64,000 nt of DNA from RUG14515 sp045117995 (lineage in GTDB: Bacteria; Bacillota_I; Bacilli_A; RFN20; CAG-826). Where the stretch lies: the NCBI GenBank assembly GCA_045117995.1, contig JBGUOH010000004.1, positions 15,147 through 79,146 on the forward strand. The letters run 5' to 3'. The notes beneath the pieces were generated by a model. The model searched no databases and was not told where the DNA came from. It saw only the letters and a program-made list of their open reading frames with translations. Position numbers and translations under genes: made by a program. Below, piece after piece: positions 50,465-59,301 of this stretch; positions within the stretch are counted from its first letter, which is position 1; each line of letters starts with the position of its first letter.

Positions 50465-51541
50465 ATGGGTAAAAAGAAAAGAAGAGGCGTCAAAGTCTAT
50501 AAGCCTCATAGTGTTGGTACAATTCTTTATGCGATTTTCGGTTTAGGTATTATCGCTTGTTTAGTGATATTTGCGTTAATGCCGATGTTTTCTTGTATCA
50601 AAGAAGGTGAAGACACTCTAACTTTTACCGGTTTAGAATTCTTAGAATTCTGCTTTAGAAGATTTATCGGAGGTTTTGTGACATTACCTGCACAAATCGC
50701 ACCTTTTGAAGCATATCTTAATAACGAGACCACAAATGTCTTATTACAAAACATCCAAAAGTTCCATCAATTTATTGAGTGGGGCATTGGTGGTTTCTTC
50801 GCGCTCAGTGTTGTCTGGGCGGTCTTTGAAGTTCTCGTCAGTTTAATTATGCTCATCTTTGGTAAATTAGGTCATCCAAAGGGCATTAAGACCTTAGGCT
50901 GGTTAGTCTTCTGGTTCTTTGCTATTGGTTATGGTTTATCCTATATGTACTTTGTCTTCATCATGCAAATCGAAGGTCATGGTTTAAATATTAAACCAGA
51001 CAATCTCTCCTTGATTGCCTTAGGTTCAATGCTCGTATGTAGCATATTCTTAACCGCGATTTATCGTATCTGTTTTAAAGATCGTATTGCTTTTAAGAAA
51101 AATAAGAACAGAGACCGTAATGATGATGACGATGAAGAAGAGGAAGAAGAGGTGGCTCCCAGGCAAGTAAGTCAAAAATATGACTTACCACAAACTCAAG
51201 CCGCTCCTAACGATAACGGACAAAGTGTTATCACCATTGGTGATAGTGCATATAAAAAGAATATTGATATTACTGTAGCGAACATTCCTGAAGGTATTGC
51301 TATTTTAGGCAGTTCCGCTTTCGCTAACTGTGTCAATCTCAAAGAAGTTAATCTCCCTGCTTCTTTAAAAGAAATTAGTTTCAACTGTTTCTTTAACACT
51401 CCAAAACTTACCTCCATCAATTATGCCGGTACAGTGGAACTTTGGAAAACTATCAAAAGAGGTAGTAACTGGCTCACCAAGAGTGGCACCAAAACCATTC
51501 ACTGTAAAGATGGTCAAATTAACGTTAATCCAAATCACTAA
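50465..51541 (+). CDS. Membrane protein with BspA-type leucine-rich repeat C-terminus
   Basis: A 358-residue protein: Lys/Arg-rich N-terminus, about four membrane helices (~20-45, 95-130, 140-165, 180-205), an acidic linker (DDDDEEEEEEV near 225), then one LRR_5/BspA-like repeat unit (IPEGIAILGSSAFANCVNLKEV, split here by normal spacing, and LKEISFNCFFNTPKLTSI). The LRR domain is cytoplasmic if the topology is as drawn, which is unusual, as BspA-like repeats are normally extracellular. Function unknown. Confidence 0.65.
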   Translation: MGKKKRRGVKVYKPHSVGTILYAIFGLGIIACLVIFALMPMFSCIKEGEDTLTFTGLEFLEFCFRRFIGGFVTLPAQIAPFEAYLNNETTNVLLQNIQKFHQFIEWGIGGFFALSVVWAVFEVLVSLIMLIFGKLGHPKGIKTLGWLVFWFFAIGYGLSYMYFVFIMQIEGHGLNIKPDNLSLIALGSMLVCSIFLTAIYRICFKDRIAFKKNKNRDRNDDDDEEEEEEVAPRQVSQKYDLPQTQAAPNDNGQSVITIGDSAYKKNIDITVANIPEGIAILGSSAFANCVNLKEVNLPASLKEISFNCFFNTPKLTSINYAGTVELWKTIKRGSNWLTKSGTKTIHCKDGQINVNPNH

Positions 51542-51549
51542 TTACTCAT

Positions 51550-52425
51550 ATGAATCCAATAGAATATGTCGTCGACCATGAGAAGTATATTCTAGGAAAA
51601 GATAAAAATGGTCAAATTCATTATGTCGATGAAGTCCAAAAAGTTGTCTTTCCGATTGTTTTAGAAATTGACCGTGTTTGTCGTAAAAATAACATTCCTT
51701 ACGCTCTTGCGTTTGGTAGTGCTTTAGGCATCTACAATTATGGTGGTTTCATCCCTTGGGATGATGATGCGGATATCGTCTTTAATTATGAGGATTTAGA
51801 TAGGCTAATTGAAGCCTTCAAAAAAGACCTCAGTCCTGACTATGTTTTTGATTGCTATGAAGTGGATAAACGCTACAACATTTTGCAGCCCACAATCAAA
51901 GTGAAAAATAAAAATGGACCAACGATGTTAGATGAAAACTATAAGCGCTTAAAAGATCGAATCCATTCTAGTGATGGTTTTTTCGTGGATATGGTCGCTT
52001 TAGTGCCTATGAAAGACGCTAAGTCTCATCGTAAGCTTCTTAATAGAAGTCGGGTTAGACTTGTTTCATATTTCGTCCAAGACTTTTTCTTTAATCATGA
52101 TCCACTTAAGCTCAAGGCTAAAATGAAAATGGACGAAAAGAAATACGCTGAGTTATATAAAGACGCTCCATACGTCACACAAACGGCATTGCTTCCTTTC
52201 CCGAGCCAAAAGCAAAACTTACTTCCAAAGGAAGTAGTCTATCCATTTAAAGAGTATATGTTTAATGGACATAAGCTTTATTCATTTAACAATATTGAAG
52301 CCTTCCTTACCCAATTCTTTGGCAAGAACTCACTTAAACAATTTAATGGTGAAAAATGGATTGATCCATGCCCTAAAAACAAGAGAAAACCAATGCACGT
52401 TAAAGAGTTCGATTTTGATAAATAA
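51550..52425 (+). CDS. LicD-family phosphotransferase
   Basis: A 291-residue LicD-type nucleotidyltransferase-fold enzyme with GGFIPWDDDADIVF (metal-binding Asp cluster near 73-80) and the preceding AFGSALGIYNYG. LicD proteins add phosphocholine or similar groups to surface glycans such as teichoic acid. The start follows the previous gene by only eight bases. No LicABC genes are nearby, so the donor is unknown. Confidence 0.88.
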   Translation: MNPIEYVVDHEKYILGKDKNGQIHYVDEVQKVVFPIVLEIDRVCRKNNIPYALAFGSALGIYNYGGFIPWDDDADIVFNYEDLDRLIEAFKKDLSPDYVFDCYEVDKRYNILQPTIKVKNKNGPTMLDENYKRLKDRIHSSDGFFVDMVALVPMKDAKSHRKLLNRSRVRLVSYFVQDFFFNHDPLKLKAKMKMDEKKYAELYKDAPYVTQTALLPFPSQKQNLLPKEVVYPFKEYMFNGHKLYSFNNIEAFLTQFFGKNSLKQFNGEKWIDPCPKNKRKPMHVKEFDFDK

Positions 52426-52446
52426 TATTGTTTTTATAAAAAAATA

Positions 52447-52474
52447 TTTACAAAACGTCTATATTCGGTATAAT
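52447..52474 (+). promoter_or_regulatory. Promoter of the rimP-nusA operon
   Basis: TTTACA (52447-52452), 16 bases, TATAAT (52469-52474), about 80 bases before rimP. Confidence 0.65.
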
Positions 52475-52517
52475 GACTATGCTGTTTAACGAAAGTTAAG
52501 CAGTGTATACTCTGAAT

Positions 52518-52547
52518 AAGAGTGGCCAAAAGCCACTCTTTGTTTTT
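52518..52547 (+). promoter_or_regulatory. Attenuator-like hairpin in the rimP-nusA leader
   Basis: AAGAGTGGC (52518-52526) pairs perfectly with GCCACTCTT (52532-52540) across CAAAA, followed by TGTTTTT. It is an intrinsic terminator just before the rimP start, well placed for autogenous control of nusA. Confidence 0.7.
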
Positions 52548-52554
52548 GAAGGAT

Positions 52555-53013
52555 ATGGAACTAAAAGAATTAAAAAGCCTCATCGAAAAGAAAGTTAACG
52601 AAAGTGGTTATACCCTTGAAGAGTTTTCTTATTCTCACGCTAATGGTCAAGACACATTGACTCTCGTCGTAGATAAGGATACCGACATCGATATGAACAT
52701 GATCGTGGAATTAACAAATGCTGTTAATGCTTATCTTGATGAAATTAATCCTTTTGAAAATCCATATACATTAGATCTTTCTTCTTTAGGCGCAGAAAAA
52801 CCTTTAAAAATTAATAATCTCGCCCCATACGTTGGTAAGTACGTGAACGTTCACATGATTAATCCAATTAAAGGAGAAAACATCTACGAAGGCGAACTTA
52901 AGGAAGTTAATGACGATAATATCGTCATCGTCTACCGCAATAAAACAAGGAGTATTCCATTAGAGATATTGAAGAGCAATATCTATAAAATACGTTTAGC
53001 GATTAAATTTTAA
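52555..53013 (+). CDS. rimP: Ribosome maturation factor RimP
   Basis: A 152-residue RimP (E. coli ~150), with the N-terminal ALEEF-like YTLEEFSYSH segment, LVVDKDTDID and the C-terminal Sm-like domain (NVHMINPI, IPLEILKSNI). It helps 30S assembly. The ATG at 52555 is chosen because the upstream in-frame GTG at 52522 lies inside the attenuator hairpin; the GAAGGA before it is very close. First gene of rimP-nusA-ylxR-infB-rbfA. Confidence 0.9.
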   Translation: MELKELKSLIEKKVNESGYTLEEFSYSHANGQDTLTLVVDKDTDIDMNMIVELTNAVNAYLDEINPFENPYTLDLSSLGAEKPLKINNLAPYVGKYVNVHMINPIKGENIYEGELKEVNDDNIVIVYRNKTRSIPLEILKSNIYKIRLAIKF

Positions 53014-53025
53014 GGAGTAAAAATT

Positions 53026-54732
53026 ATGGCTATTAACGCAGCAGACTTCCTTGCCGCATTAGAAGAAATTGAAGCGAGCAAAGGAATTAGCAAGCAATCC
53101 ATTCTTGATTTTTTACAAGAATCCCTCATCAAAGCTTACCGCAAACAACTCGGTGGTGATGACGCTGATGTCAGAGTCAATATCGACCCAGAAAAAGGTA
53201 TCATTGATATGTGTCAAGCCAAAGCCGTTGTGGACGAAGTGGAAGATGATTTCTTACAAATCAGCGTGCAAGACGCAAATGCTTTAGACAAGTCTAAAAA
53301 GTACAAAGCTGGTGATGAATTCTACATTCCTGCATCTATCGAGGAATTAAAGAAAGCCACCGCCATGAGTGTCAAGAGCATGATGAAACAAAAATTCGCC
53401 GAAGCGGAAAAGAGTATTCTTTATGAAACATTTAAAGATAAAATCGGCACCCTCATCACAGGTAAGGTTGAAAAAGTTGATGATCGTGGTATTTCCGTGA
53501 ACATCGTCAAGACATCTGTTTATTTACCAAAGAAAGAATTAATTGGTGATGAAAGATTTATCGTTGGCGAAACAGTGAAGATTTACGTCGATGACGTTGC
53601 CAGTGGCACAAAAGGTGCACACATCGTTGTTTCCCGTAGTAAAGAAGGTTTCTTAAAATGCTTATTAGCAGAAGAAATTAGTGAAATCTACGATGGTACA
53701 GTGCAAATCAAAGCCATTGCCCGTGAAGCTGGTGAAAGAAGTAAAGTTGCCGTTTATAGCAAAGATCCAACTATAGATCCTGCCGGTGCCTGTATTGGTA
53801 GCAACGGTGGTAGAATCCAAAAAGTCGTTTCCCAATTAGGAAACGGTGGTATTAGCAAAGAAAAGATTGATATCATCGGTTATAGTGACAATACCGCCTT
53901 ATTCATCATGGAAGCTTTAAAACCTGCCCGTGTGTTAGGCGCTGTTGTGGACGAAGAAAACAAGAGTGCTATCGCCATTGTTAATGACGATTCCTTCTCT
54001 CTTGCTATTGGTCGTCGTGGTGTCAATGTCCGTTTAGCCGTTAAGTTAACTGGTTACAATATTGACGTTAAGACAGAAACCTCTGCTATCGAAGAAGGTC
54101 TCACATACGTTTCTCTTGAAGAAGCTCAAGCGGAAGAAAACGCCAAGAAAGCCGAACAAATTATGCTCAAGAAAGCCAACGAAGAAAATGCTGCTCAACC
54201 AAGTGTTTTACGTGGCTTACCAGAAGGCTATGTCGCTCCTCAAGACCGTGTTTATGAAGAAGAAACTGCTGAAGACAATGCTGACTTAAACGAAGCTTTA
54301 GAAAACGAAGTCGAAAAGAAAGAAGTCGTTATTGAAGCCCCAGTTGAAGAAGCTAAAGTCGAAGTGGCTCCTGTTAAAGAAGAAGTCAAAGAAGAACCTG
54401 TCGAAGAAGTCAAAGAAGAGGTTAAAGAAGAACACAAAGAAGTTAAGACAACAACTTCTATTGAAGCTCTTGAAAAATCACTCGCTGACGAATCAACACG
54501 TAAGGCTAATAAAGGCGCTAAAAAGTCCTTTAAGAAGAACAACAAGAAAGCCGACGAAGAAGAAGAGTCCGAAGAGAATAAACCAGTTATCGCTACTGGC
54601 GAAAGAATGTCCATCTATACCGAAGAAGAACTTCGTGAAATGGAAGAAGAAGAACAACTCGAAGACGAAGTCGACGATGAAGATGTTGATTACGACGAAT
54701 ACGATGAGTATTACGACGACGACGGTAGATAA
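53026..54732 (+). CDS. nusA: Transcription factor NusA with long acidic tail
   Basis: A 568-residue NusA. NusA_N covers residues 1-125, S1 ~130-200, KH domains ~225-345 (DPAGACIGSNGGRIQ, LAIGRRGVNVRLAVKLTGY). The core ends near 365; the remaining ~200 residues are low-complexity acidic sequence (repeated KEEV/VEEV, then DEDVDYDEYDEYY). B. subtilis NusA has ~370 residues, so the tail is an addition. NusA controls pausing, termination and antitermination. Stop overlaps the ylxR start (TAATG). Confidence 0.95.
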   Translation: MAINAADFLAALEEIEASKGISKQSILDFLQESLIKAYRKQLGGDDADVRVNIDPEKGIIDMCQAKAVVDEVEDDFLQISVQDANALDKSKKYKAGDEFYIPASIEELKKATAMSVKSMMKQKFAEAEKSILYETFKDKIGTLITGKVEKVDDRGISVNIVKTSVYLPKKELIGDERFIVGETVKIYVDDVASGTKGAHIVVSRSKEGFLKCLLAEEISEIYDGTVQIKAIAREAGERSKVAVYSKDPTIDPAGACIGSNGGRIQKVVSQLGNGGISKEKIDIIGYSDNTALFIMEALKPARVLGAVVDEENKSAIAIVNDDSFSLAIGRRGVNVRLAVKLTGYNIDVKTETSAIEEGLTYVSLEEAQAEENAKKAEQIMLKKANEENAAQPSVLRGLPEGYVAPQDRVYEEETAEDNADLNEALENEVEKKEVVIEAPVEEAKVEVAPVKEEVKEEPVEEVKEEVKEEHKEVKTTTSIEALEKSLADESTRKANKGAKKSFKKNNKKADEEEESEENKPVIATGERMSIYTEEELREMEEEEQLEDEVDDEDVDYDEYDEYYDDDGR

Positions 54733-54983
54733 TGAATAAAACTATTCTTAGAACATGTATCGTTACTAGAAAGCTCTTAAGTAAGGAAGAGATGTTTAGA
54801 ATCGTTAAGACTCCTAATCACGAAATAAAGATCGATTCCTCTTATGTGGCTCAAGGTCGCGGTTGCTACTTATCTAAAGATAAAGACATTATCTTAAAGG
54901 CAAAAAGCAAACGCATGATCGAGAAACATTTAAAAGTCAGTGACTGCCAAGCAGTCTATGACGAACTATTAAAATTACTATAA
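54732..54983 (+). CDS. ylxR: YlxR/RnpM family protein
   Basis: An 83-residue DUF448 protein with the family core RTCIVTRKLLSKEEMFRIV, QGRGCYLSKD and KRMIEKHL. YlxR (RnpM) binds RNase P RNA and regulates its activity in B. subtilis. Between nusA and infB, as in most Bacilli. The start shares bases with the nusA stop. Confidence 0.92.
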   Translation: MNKTILRTCIVTRKLLSKEEMFRIVKTPNHEIKIDSSYVAQGRGCYLSKDKDIILKAKSKRMIEKHLKVSDCQAVYDELLKLL

Positions 54984-55000
54984 GAAAGAAGGTGCTGTTG

Positions 55001-56839
55001 ATGGGAAAGAATTTTAAAAATAACAATTCAGGACGTGAAACAAACGTCTCCACAAAAGTCAAATCAGACCGTGTCAAATCCAAAGTGAACGGTGGTGTAT
55101 TTGTTTACACTGGTGCGATTAGTGCTGGTGAACTTGCAAAGACAATTAATGTCCCTCTTGGTGATGTTATCAAATTCTTGTTCTTACAAGGCAAAATGGT
55201 GACCATCAACACAATCCTTGATGATGAACTTATTGGTCTTGTCTGTTTAGAGTTTGGCTATGACTTCCAAAAGAAAGTTATTGTCGCTGCTGAACACTTC
55301 GAAGACGTCGAAATCAACGATGATCCAAGTAAGTTAAAACCAAGACCTCCAGTTGTGACCATTATGGGTCACGTTGACCATGGTAAAACAACCCTTATTG
55401 ACGCGATTAGAAACTCTAATCTTGTCGAAGGTGAATTCGGTGGTATTTCCCAAGAAATTGGTGCTTACCAAAAAGAAATCAATGGTCAAAAGATTACATT
55501 TATCGACACTCCTGGACACGAAGCTTTCACTGCGATGAGAGCTAGAGGTGCCGGTGTCACTGATATCGTTGTTTTAGTGGTTGCCGCGGATGATGGTGTT
55601 ATGCCTCAAACAATTGAAGCGATTGACCACGCTAAAGCAGCGGGTGTCCCAATTATCGTCGCGATTAACAAAATTGATAAGCCAGGCGCTGATCCAGAAA
55701 GAGTTAAAAACGAACTCATCGCTCACGATGTCATTTGTGAAGAATTCGGTGGCGATGTCATCGCTGTTGAAATCTCTGCGAAAAAGAAAATCAATATTGA
55801 TGGCTTATTAGAAAGCATCCTCTTAGTGGCTGAAATGAAGGAATTAAAAGCCAACCCAGACAGATACGCTCTTGGTACAGTATTAGAAGCTAAACTCGAC
55901 AAGAACGAAGGTCCTAAAGCTACGCTTTTAGTCCAAAATGGTTCCTTAAAAGAAGGTGACTTCTTAGTCGTCGGTACAACATATGGTAAAGCTAGAAGAA
56001 TGACTAATGAATTTAGAAAAGTTCTTCAAACTGCAACACCAGGTACTCCAGTTTCCATTATTGGTTTAAGTGAAGTGCCACAAGCTGGTGAACGTTTCAT
56101 GGCGTTCTCTGAAGAAAGCGAAGCTAGAAGCATTGCCACAAAACGTAAACTCTTAAAAGAGCAAGCGGAAAGAAATAAAACAAGCGCTGCATCTTTAGAT
56201 GACTTATTCAATCTTGCTAAAGAAGGCGAAGTCCAAAACCTTAACGTCATCGTTAAAGCGGAATCAACTGGTAGTGCGGAAGCTGTTAAAGCATCTTTAG
56301 AAAAACTCACTAACGACAAGATTAAGATTAACGTCGTAAGAGCTTCTTCTGGTGCCATTACTGAAAGTGACGTCCTTCTCGCAGGCGCATCACACGCGAT
56401 TATTTATGGTTTTAATGTGAGACCAGACGCCAAAACAAGAGCCAAAGCTCAAGAAGAAAAAGTTGAAATCAGATTGCACCGCATCATCTACGCTTTAATT
56501 GAAGAAATTCAAGCCGCGATGAAAGGTATGCTTGCCCCAACCATGGTGGAAAAAGTCCTTGGCCAAGCGGAAATCAGAAGATTGTTCAAAGTATCCAAAC
56601 TCGGTACAATCGCTGGCTGTATGGTCGTTGATGGCTCTATTAAAGCCACTGGTGGTGTCCGTGTCATGAGAGATGGTGTGGTTATCTACGAAGGTAAACT
56701 CGCTTCCTTACAAAGAGAAAAAGATCTCGTTAAAGAAGTTAAAGCAGGCTATGAATGTGGTATGCTTATCGAAAACTTTAATGATATTAAAGAAGGCGAT
56801 ATCATCGAATCATACGAAATGGTGGAACAAAAGGATTAA
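55001..56839 (+). CDS. infB: Translation initiation factor IF-2
   Basis: A 612-residue IF-2, short form: the long charged N-terminal domain seen in E. coli or B. subtilis is reduced to a ~40-residue Lys/Asn-rich segment, followed by the IF2_N domain (~45-95). G1 GHVDHGKTT, G3 DTPGHEAF, G4 NKID are intact, as are the C-terminal fMet-tRNA-binding domains. ATG at 55001, 8 bases after AGAAGG; an in-frame GTG three codons upstream is less likely. Confidence 0.95.
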   Translation: MGKNFKNNNSGRETNVSTKVKSDRVKSKVNGGVFVYTGAISAGELAKTINVPLGDVIKFLFLQGKMVTINTILDDELIGLVCLEFGYDFQKKVIVAAEHFEDVEINDDPSKLKPRPPVVTIMGHVDHGKTTLIDAIRNSNLVEGEFGGISQEIGAYQKEINGQKITFIDTPGHEAFTAMRARGAGVTDIVVLVVAADDGVMPQTIEAIDHAKAAGVPIIVAINKIDKPGADPERVKNELIAHDVICEEFGGDVIAVEISAKKKINIDGLLESILLVAEMKELKANPDRYALGTVLEAKLDKNEGPKATLLVQNGSLKEGDFLVVGTTYGKARRMTNEFRKVLQTATPGTPVSIIGLSEVPQAGERFMAFSEESEARSIATKRKLLKEQAERNKTSAASLDDLFNLAKEGEVQNLNVIVKAESTGSAEAVKASLEKLTNDKIKINVVRASSGAITESDVLLAGASHAIIYGFNVRPDAKTRAKAQEEKVEIRLHRIIYALIEEIQAAMKGMLAPTMVEKVLGQAEIRRLFKVSKLGTIAGCMVVDGSIKATGGVRVMRDGVVIYEGKLASLQREKDLVKEVKAGYECGMLIENFNDIKEGDIIESYEMVEQKD

Positions 56840-56841
56840 TT

Positions 56842-57180
56842 ATGGCCAATAAAGAAGAAAGAATTGCTGGCATTATCCGTAAAAGCATCAGTGAAATCAT
56901 CACTATGGAATTAAAGAATCCACATCTAGGATTCGTCACTATTCCAGAAGTGAAAGTCAGCAAAGACTTTAGCTACGCGAAAGTATATGTCTCCTTCATG
57001 TTCGAAGAACAAATCGAAGAAGGCATGAAAGTCTTAGAAAAGAGCAAAGGTTTCATTAGAAGCGGGCTCGCTAAAAGGCTTGATACAAGACGTTGTCCTG
57101 AACTCGTCTTTGTGCTTGATGAATCTTTCAAAAGAGAAGCCAGAATTACAGAACTATTAAATAAAGATAAAGAGAAGTAA
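56842..57180 (+). CDS. rbfA: Ribosome-binding factor A
   Basis: A 112-residue RbfA with the KH-like fold: IRKSISEIITMELKNPHLGFVTI, split here at the usual length, VKVSKDFSYAKVYVSF and RSGLAKRLDTRRCPELVF. It matures 30S subunits. It starts two bases after infB and ends in a terminator that overlaps its stop codon. Confidence 0.95.
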   Translation: MANKEERIAGIIRKSISEIITMELKNPHLGFVTIPEVKVSKDFSYAKVYVSFMFEEQIEEGMKVLEKSKGFIRSGLAKRLDTRRCPELVFVLDESFKREARITELLNKDKEK

Positions 57181-57197
57181 TTAACTTCTCTTTTTTT
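57171..57197. terminator. Terminator of the nusA operon
   Basis: AGAGAAGT (57171-57178) pairs with ACTTCTCT (57184-57191), followed by a T run. The stem includes the rbfA stop codon. Confidence 0.85.
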
Positions 57198-58386
57198 ATG
57201 CTTTCTTGACCATTTTAATGTGCTTGATATTTGCCTCATAGAAGGTTTCTCCTTCCTCGGCAAACCCTAACGAACGGTAATAATCAAGCAGTTGATATTG
57301 AGCGTTAAACCAAATCGTGCATGGATTATATTCTTCTTCAAGCATTGCCGTTAAAAATAGGAAAGCTTCTTTACCATAACCATGTCCGCGGTATTCGTCT
57401 AACACAGCGAATCTTTCTAATTTGAATTCTCTAGCGCCCATTTGACGATATCTAATCGTACCGATAGGTTTGTCTTTTAAACAGATTAAGAAGTGCTTAG
57501 CATCCTCTTCTTCACTAGGAATAACTTCATCTTTATAGTCAACATTTTGTCCAAGGACAAAGACTCTATTTCTAATATCTAAAACATGCATCATATCAAG
57601 TGGGGCAACGACTGGTTTAAGAGTCAAACCTTCTTGATTGATTTGATGGTATATTTCTTTACCCCAGATATCCTCTTTTTCATAGTTAGACATCATGGTT
57701 AATAAGTTATCTTTAGCAACTGGCCATCTCTTATAAATATCCTTTAAGAGATTCTTCATATCCTCTCTTCTAGTGTGCTGATTCGCCGGACAACCAGATT
57801 TCATAATAGGAAGATTCTCTTCCTTAATGAGCTTAATGATGTCACTTTCTCTCACATTAATAAGTGGTCTAATGAATGTGATATCCGCTCTTTCTAAATG
57901 CATTTTCGGGGCAAAAGAAGCGACACGTCCACCAAAAAGAGTGTTCATCATATATGTTTCAATCGCGTCATCAGCGTGGTGGGCGAATGAAACTTTATTA
58001 AAGCCAATCATTTTAGCGACCTTATTCATGGACGCTTTTTTCATACGCGAACAAATGGAACATGGTAAATGTTCGTGATCCTTTTGTTGCACTTGTAAAA
58101 TCTTATAAACATCAGTGTTATCCACAACCATGAGTTTAAGACCTAATGATTCACAAAATTGATTCATTTCATAAGGATTGAATTCTGGGAAACCTAAATT
58201 CAACATCACTGGTTGAATCTTAAAATCAGTATGAGAGAACTTTTGATATAAACTTAAAGCGTATGTCAGAGCGACACTATCTTTACCGCCTGATAAACCA
58301 ATGAGAATCTTATCTCCGTGGTTGATGAGGTTATATTGTTTGTCCGCTTTACGGATGCACGCTAAGATTGTTCTAATCGCTTTCAT
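57196..58386 (-). CDS. TtcA-like tRNA thiolation enzyme fused to a GNAT domain
   Basis: A 396-residue fusion. Residues 1-~240: TtcA/TilS-like PP-loop ATPase with LSGGKDS (about 31-38), CSICSR (about 108-113), HHADD and SGCPAN, the Cys residues used for Fe-S cluster binding in TtcA, which puts 2-thiocytidine at tRNA position 32. Residues ~245-396: ElaA-like GNAT acetyltransferase (VFVLGQNVDYKDEV, EYRGHGYGKEAF, YYRSLGF). The fusion links tRNA thiolation with an unidentified acetyl transfer. TATAAT is nine bases before the ATG. Confidence 0.85.
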   Translation of the reverse strand: MKAIRTILACIRKADKQYNLINHGDKILIGLSGGKDSVALTYALSLYQKFSHTDFKIQPVMLNLGFPEFNPYEMNQFCESLGLKLMVVDNTDVYKILQVQQKDHEHLPCSICSRMKKASMNKVAKMIGFNKVSFAHHADDAIETYMMNTLFGGRVASFAPKMHLERADITFIRPLINVRESDIIKLIKEENLPIMKSGCPANQHTRREDMKNLLKDIYKRWPVAKDNLLTMMSNYEKEDIWGKEIYHQINQEGLTLKPVVAPLDMMHVLDIRNRVFVLGQNVDYKDEVIPSEEEDAKHFLICLKDKPIGTIRYRQMGAREFKLERFAVLDEYRGHGYGKEAFLFLTAMLEEEYNPCTIWFNAQYQLLDYYRSLGFAEEGETFYEANIKHIKMVKKA

Positions 58387-58425
58387 GTTGAAATAATTAT
58401 ATTATTTTTGTTAATCTTAATAAAG

Positions 58426-59301
58426 ATGAAAGATGGTTTCTTATTAATTGATAAAGAATGTGACTACACCTCAAGGGATGTTTGTAACATCATTGCGAAG
58501 ATTTTTGATGCCAAAAAAGTCGGTCATGCTGGGACATTAGATCCATTTGCCACAGGTCTATTAATTGTTGCGTTAAATAACGCTACAAAGGCTTTAAGCT
58601 ACATTGAAGGACAATATAAAACCTACGAAGCCACATTGCTCTTAGGAAGTAAAACCAGCAGTGGTGATTTAACTGGTGAAGTCATAGAAACTAAAGAAGT
58701 TCCTAATATCAAAAAAGAACAAGTAATTGAGGTTTTTCAATCTTTGATTGGAGAAAGTGAACAAACTGTCCCGATTACTTCCGCAGTTCACGTCAATGGC
58801 CGCAAGCTTTATCACTATGCACATCTCAATCAAGAAGTCGAACTTCCAAAGCGCACAATTGATATCAAAACACTCGAATTATTAGAGTTCGATTTACCAG
58901 TTATTAAGTTCAAGGCAACTGTCTCAAAAGGCACCTATGTGAGAACACTTGGTGAGACAATCGCAGAGAAACTTAATACAGTGGGGCACTTAACCGCTTT
59001 AAGAAGAACAGAAATACTTGATCTTAACGTCGAATCCGCGAAGAAAATCAAAGATTTAACTCCTGATTGCTTAATTAACATTAGTGAAATTGTTCAAAAA
59101 TTCTTACCACTCATGTATCTACCAAACGAAGCGGAACTTAAGAAAGCTAGACATGGTGGAAAGCTCTCCTTAAAACTATTCCCAGAAAAATTAGATACAT
59201 TCTGTGTAATTGATGATAAAAAAACCGCGATCGCTATTTATAAATATAGCGAATTAGGGTATTATGAATGTGTAAGAGGTATCAATCGTGAAGATAATTG
59301 A
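58426..59301 (+). CDS. truB: tRNA pseudouridine(55) synthase TruB
   Basis: A 291-residue TruB with the catalytic Asp39 in GHAGTLDPFATG, the KVxxGTYVR motif (KGTYVRTL), and a C-terminal PUA-like part. It makes pseudouridine 55 in the T-loop. ATG at 58426 fits the family start; an upstream frame adds six residues. Without a Shine-Dalgarno. The stop overlaps ribF by 14 bases. Two of three tRNAs here lack U55 (see findings). Confidence 0.93.
   Translation: MKDGFLLIDKECDYTSRDVCNIIAKIFDAKKVGHAGTLDPFATGLLIVALNNATKALSYIEGQYKTYEATLLLGSKTSSGDLTGEVIETKEVPNIKKEQVIEVFQSLIGESEQTVPITSAVHVNGRKLYHYAHLNQEVELPKRTIDIKTLELLEFDLPVIKFKATVSKGTYVRTLGETIAEKLNTVGHLTALRRTEILDLNVESAKKIKDLTPDCLINISEIVQKFLPLMYLPNEAELKKARHGGKLSLKLFPEKLDTFCVIDDKKTAIAIYKYSELGYYECVRGINREDN

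Noticed and set aside
53069..54739. Alternative-frame Lys-rich frames inside nusA
   Set aside because: They arise from the GAA/AAA-rich codons of the acidic tail and have no separate start signals.
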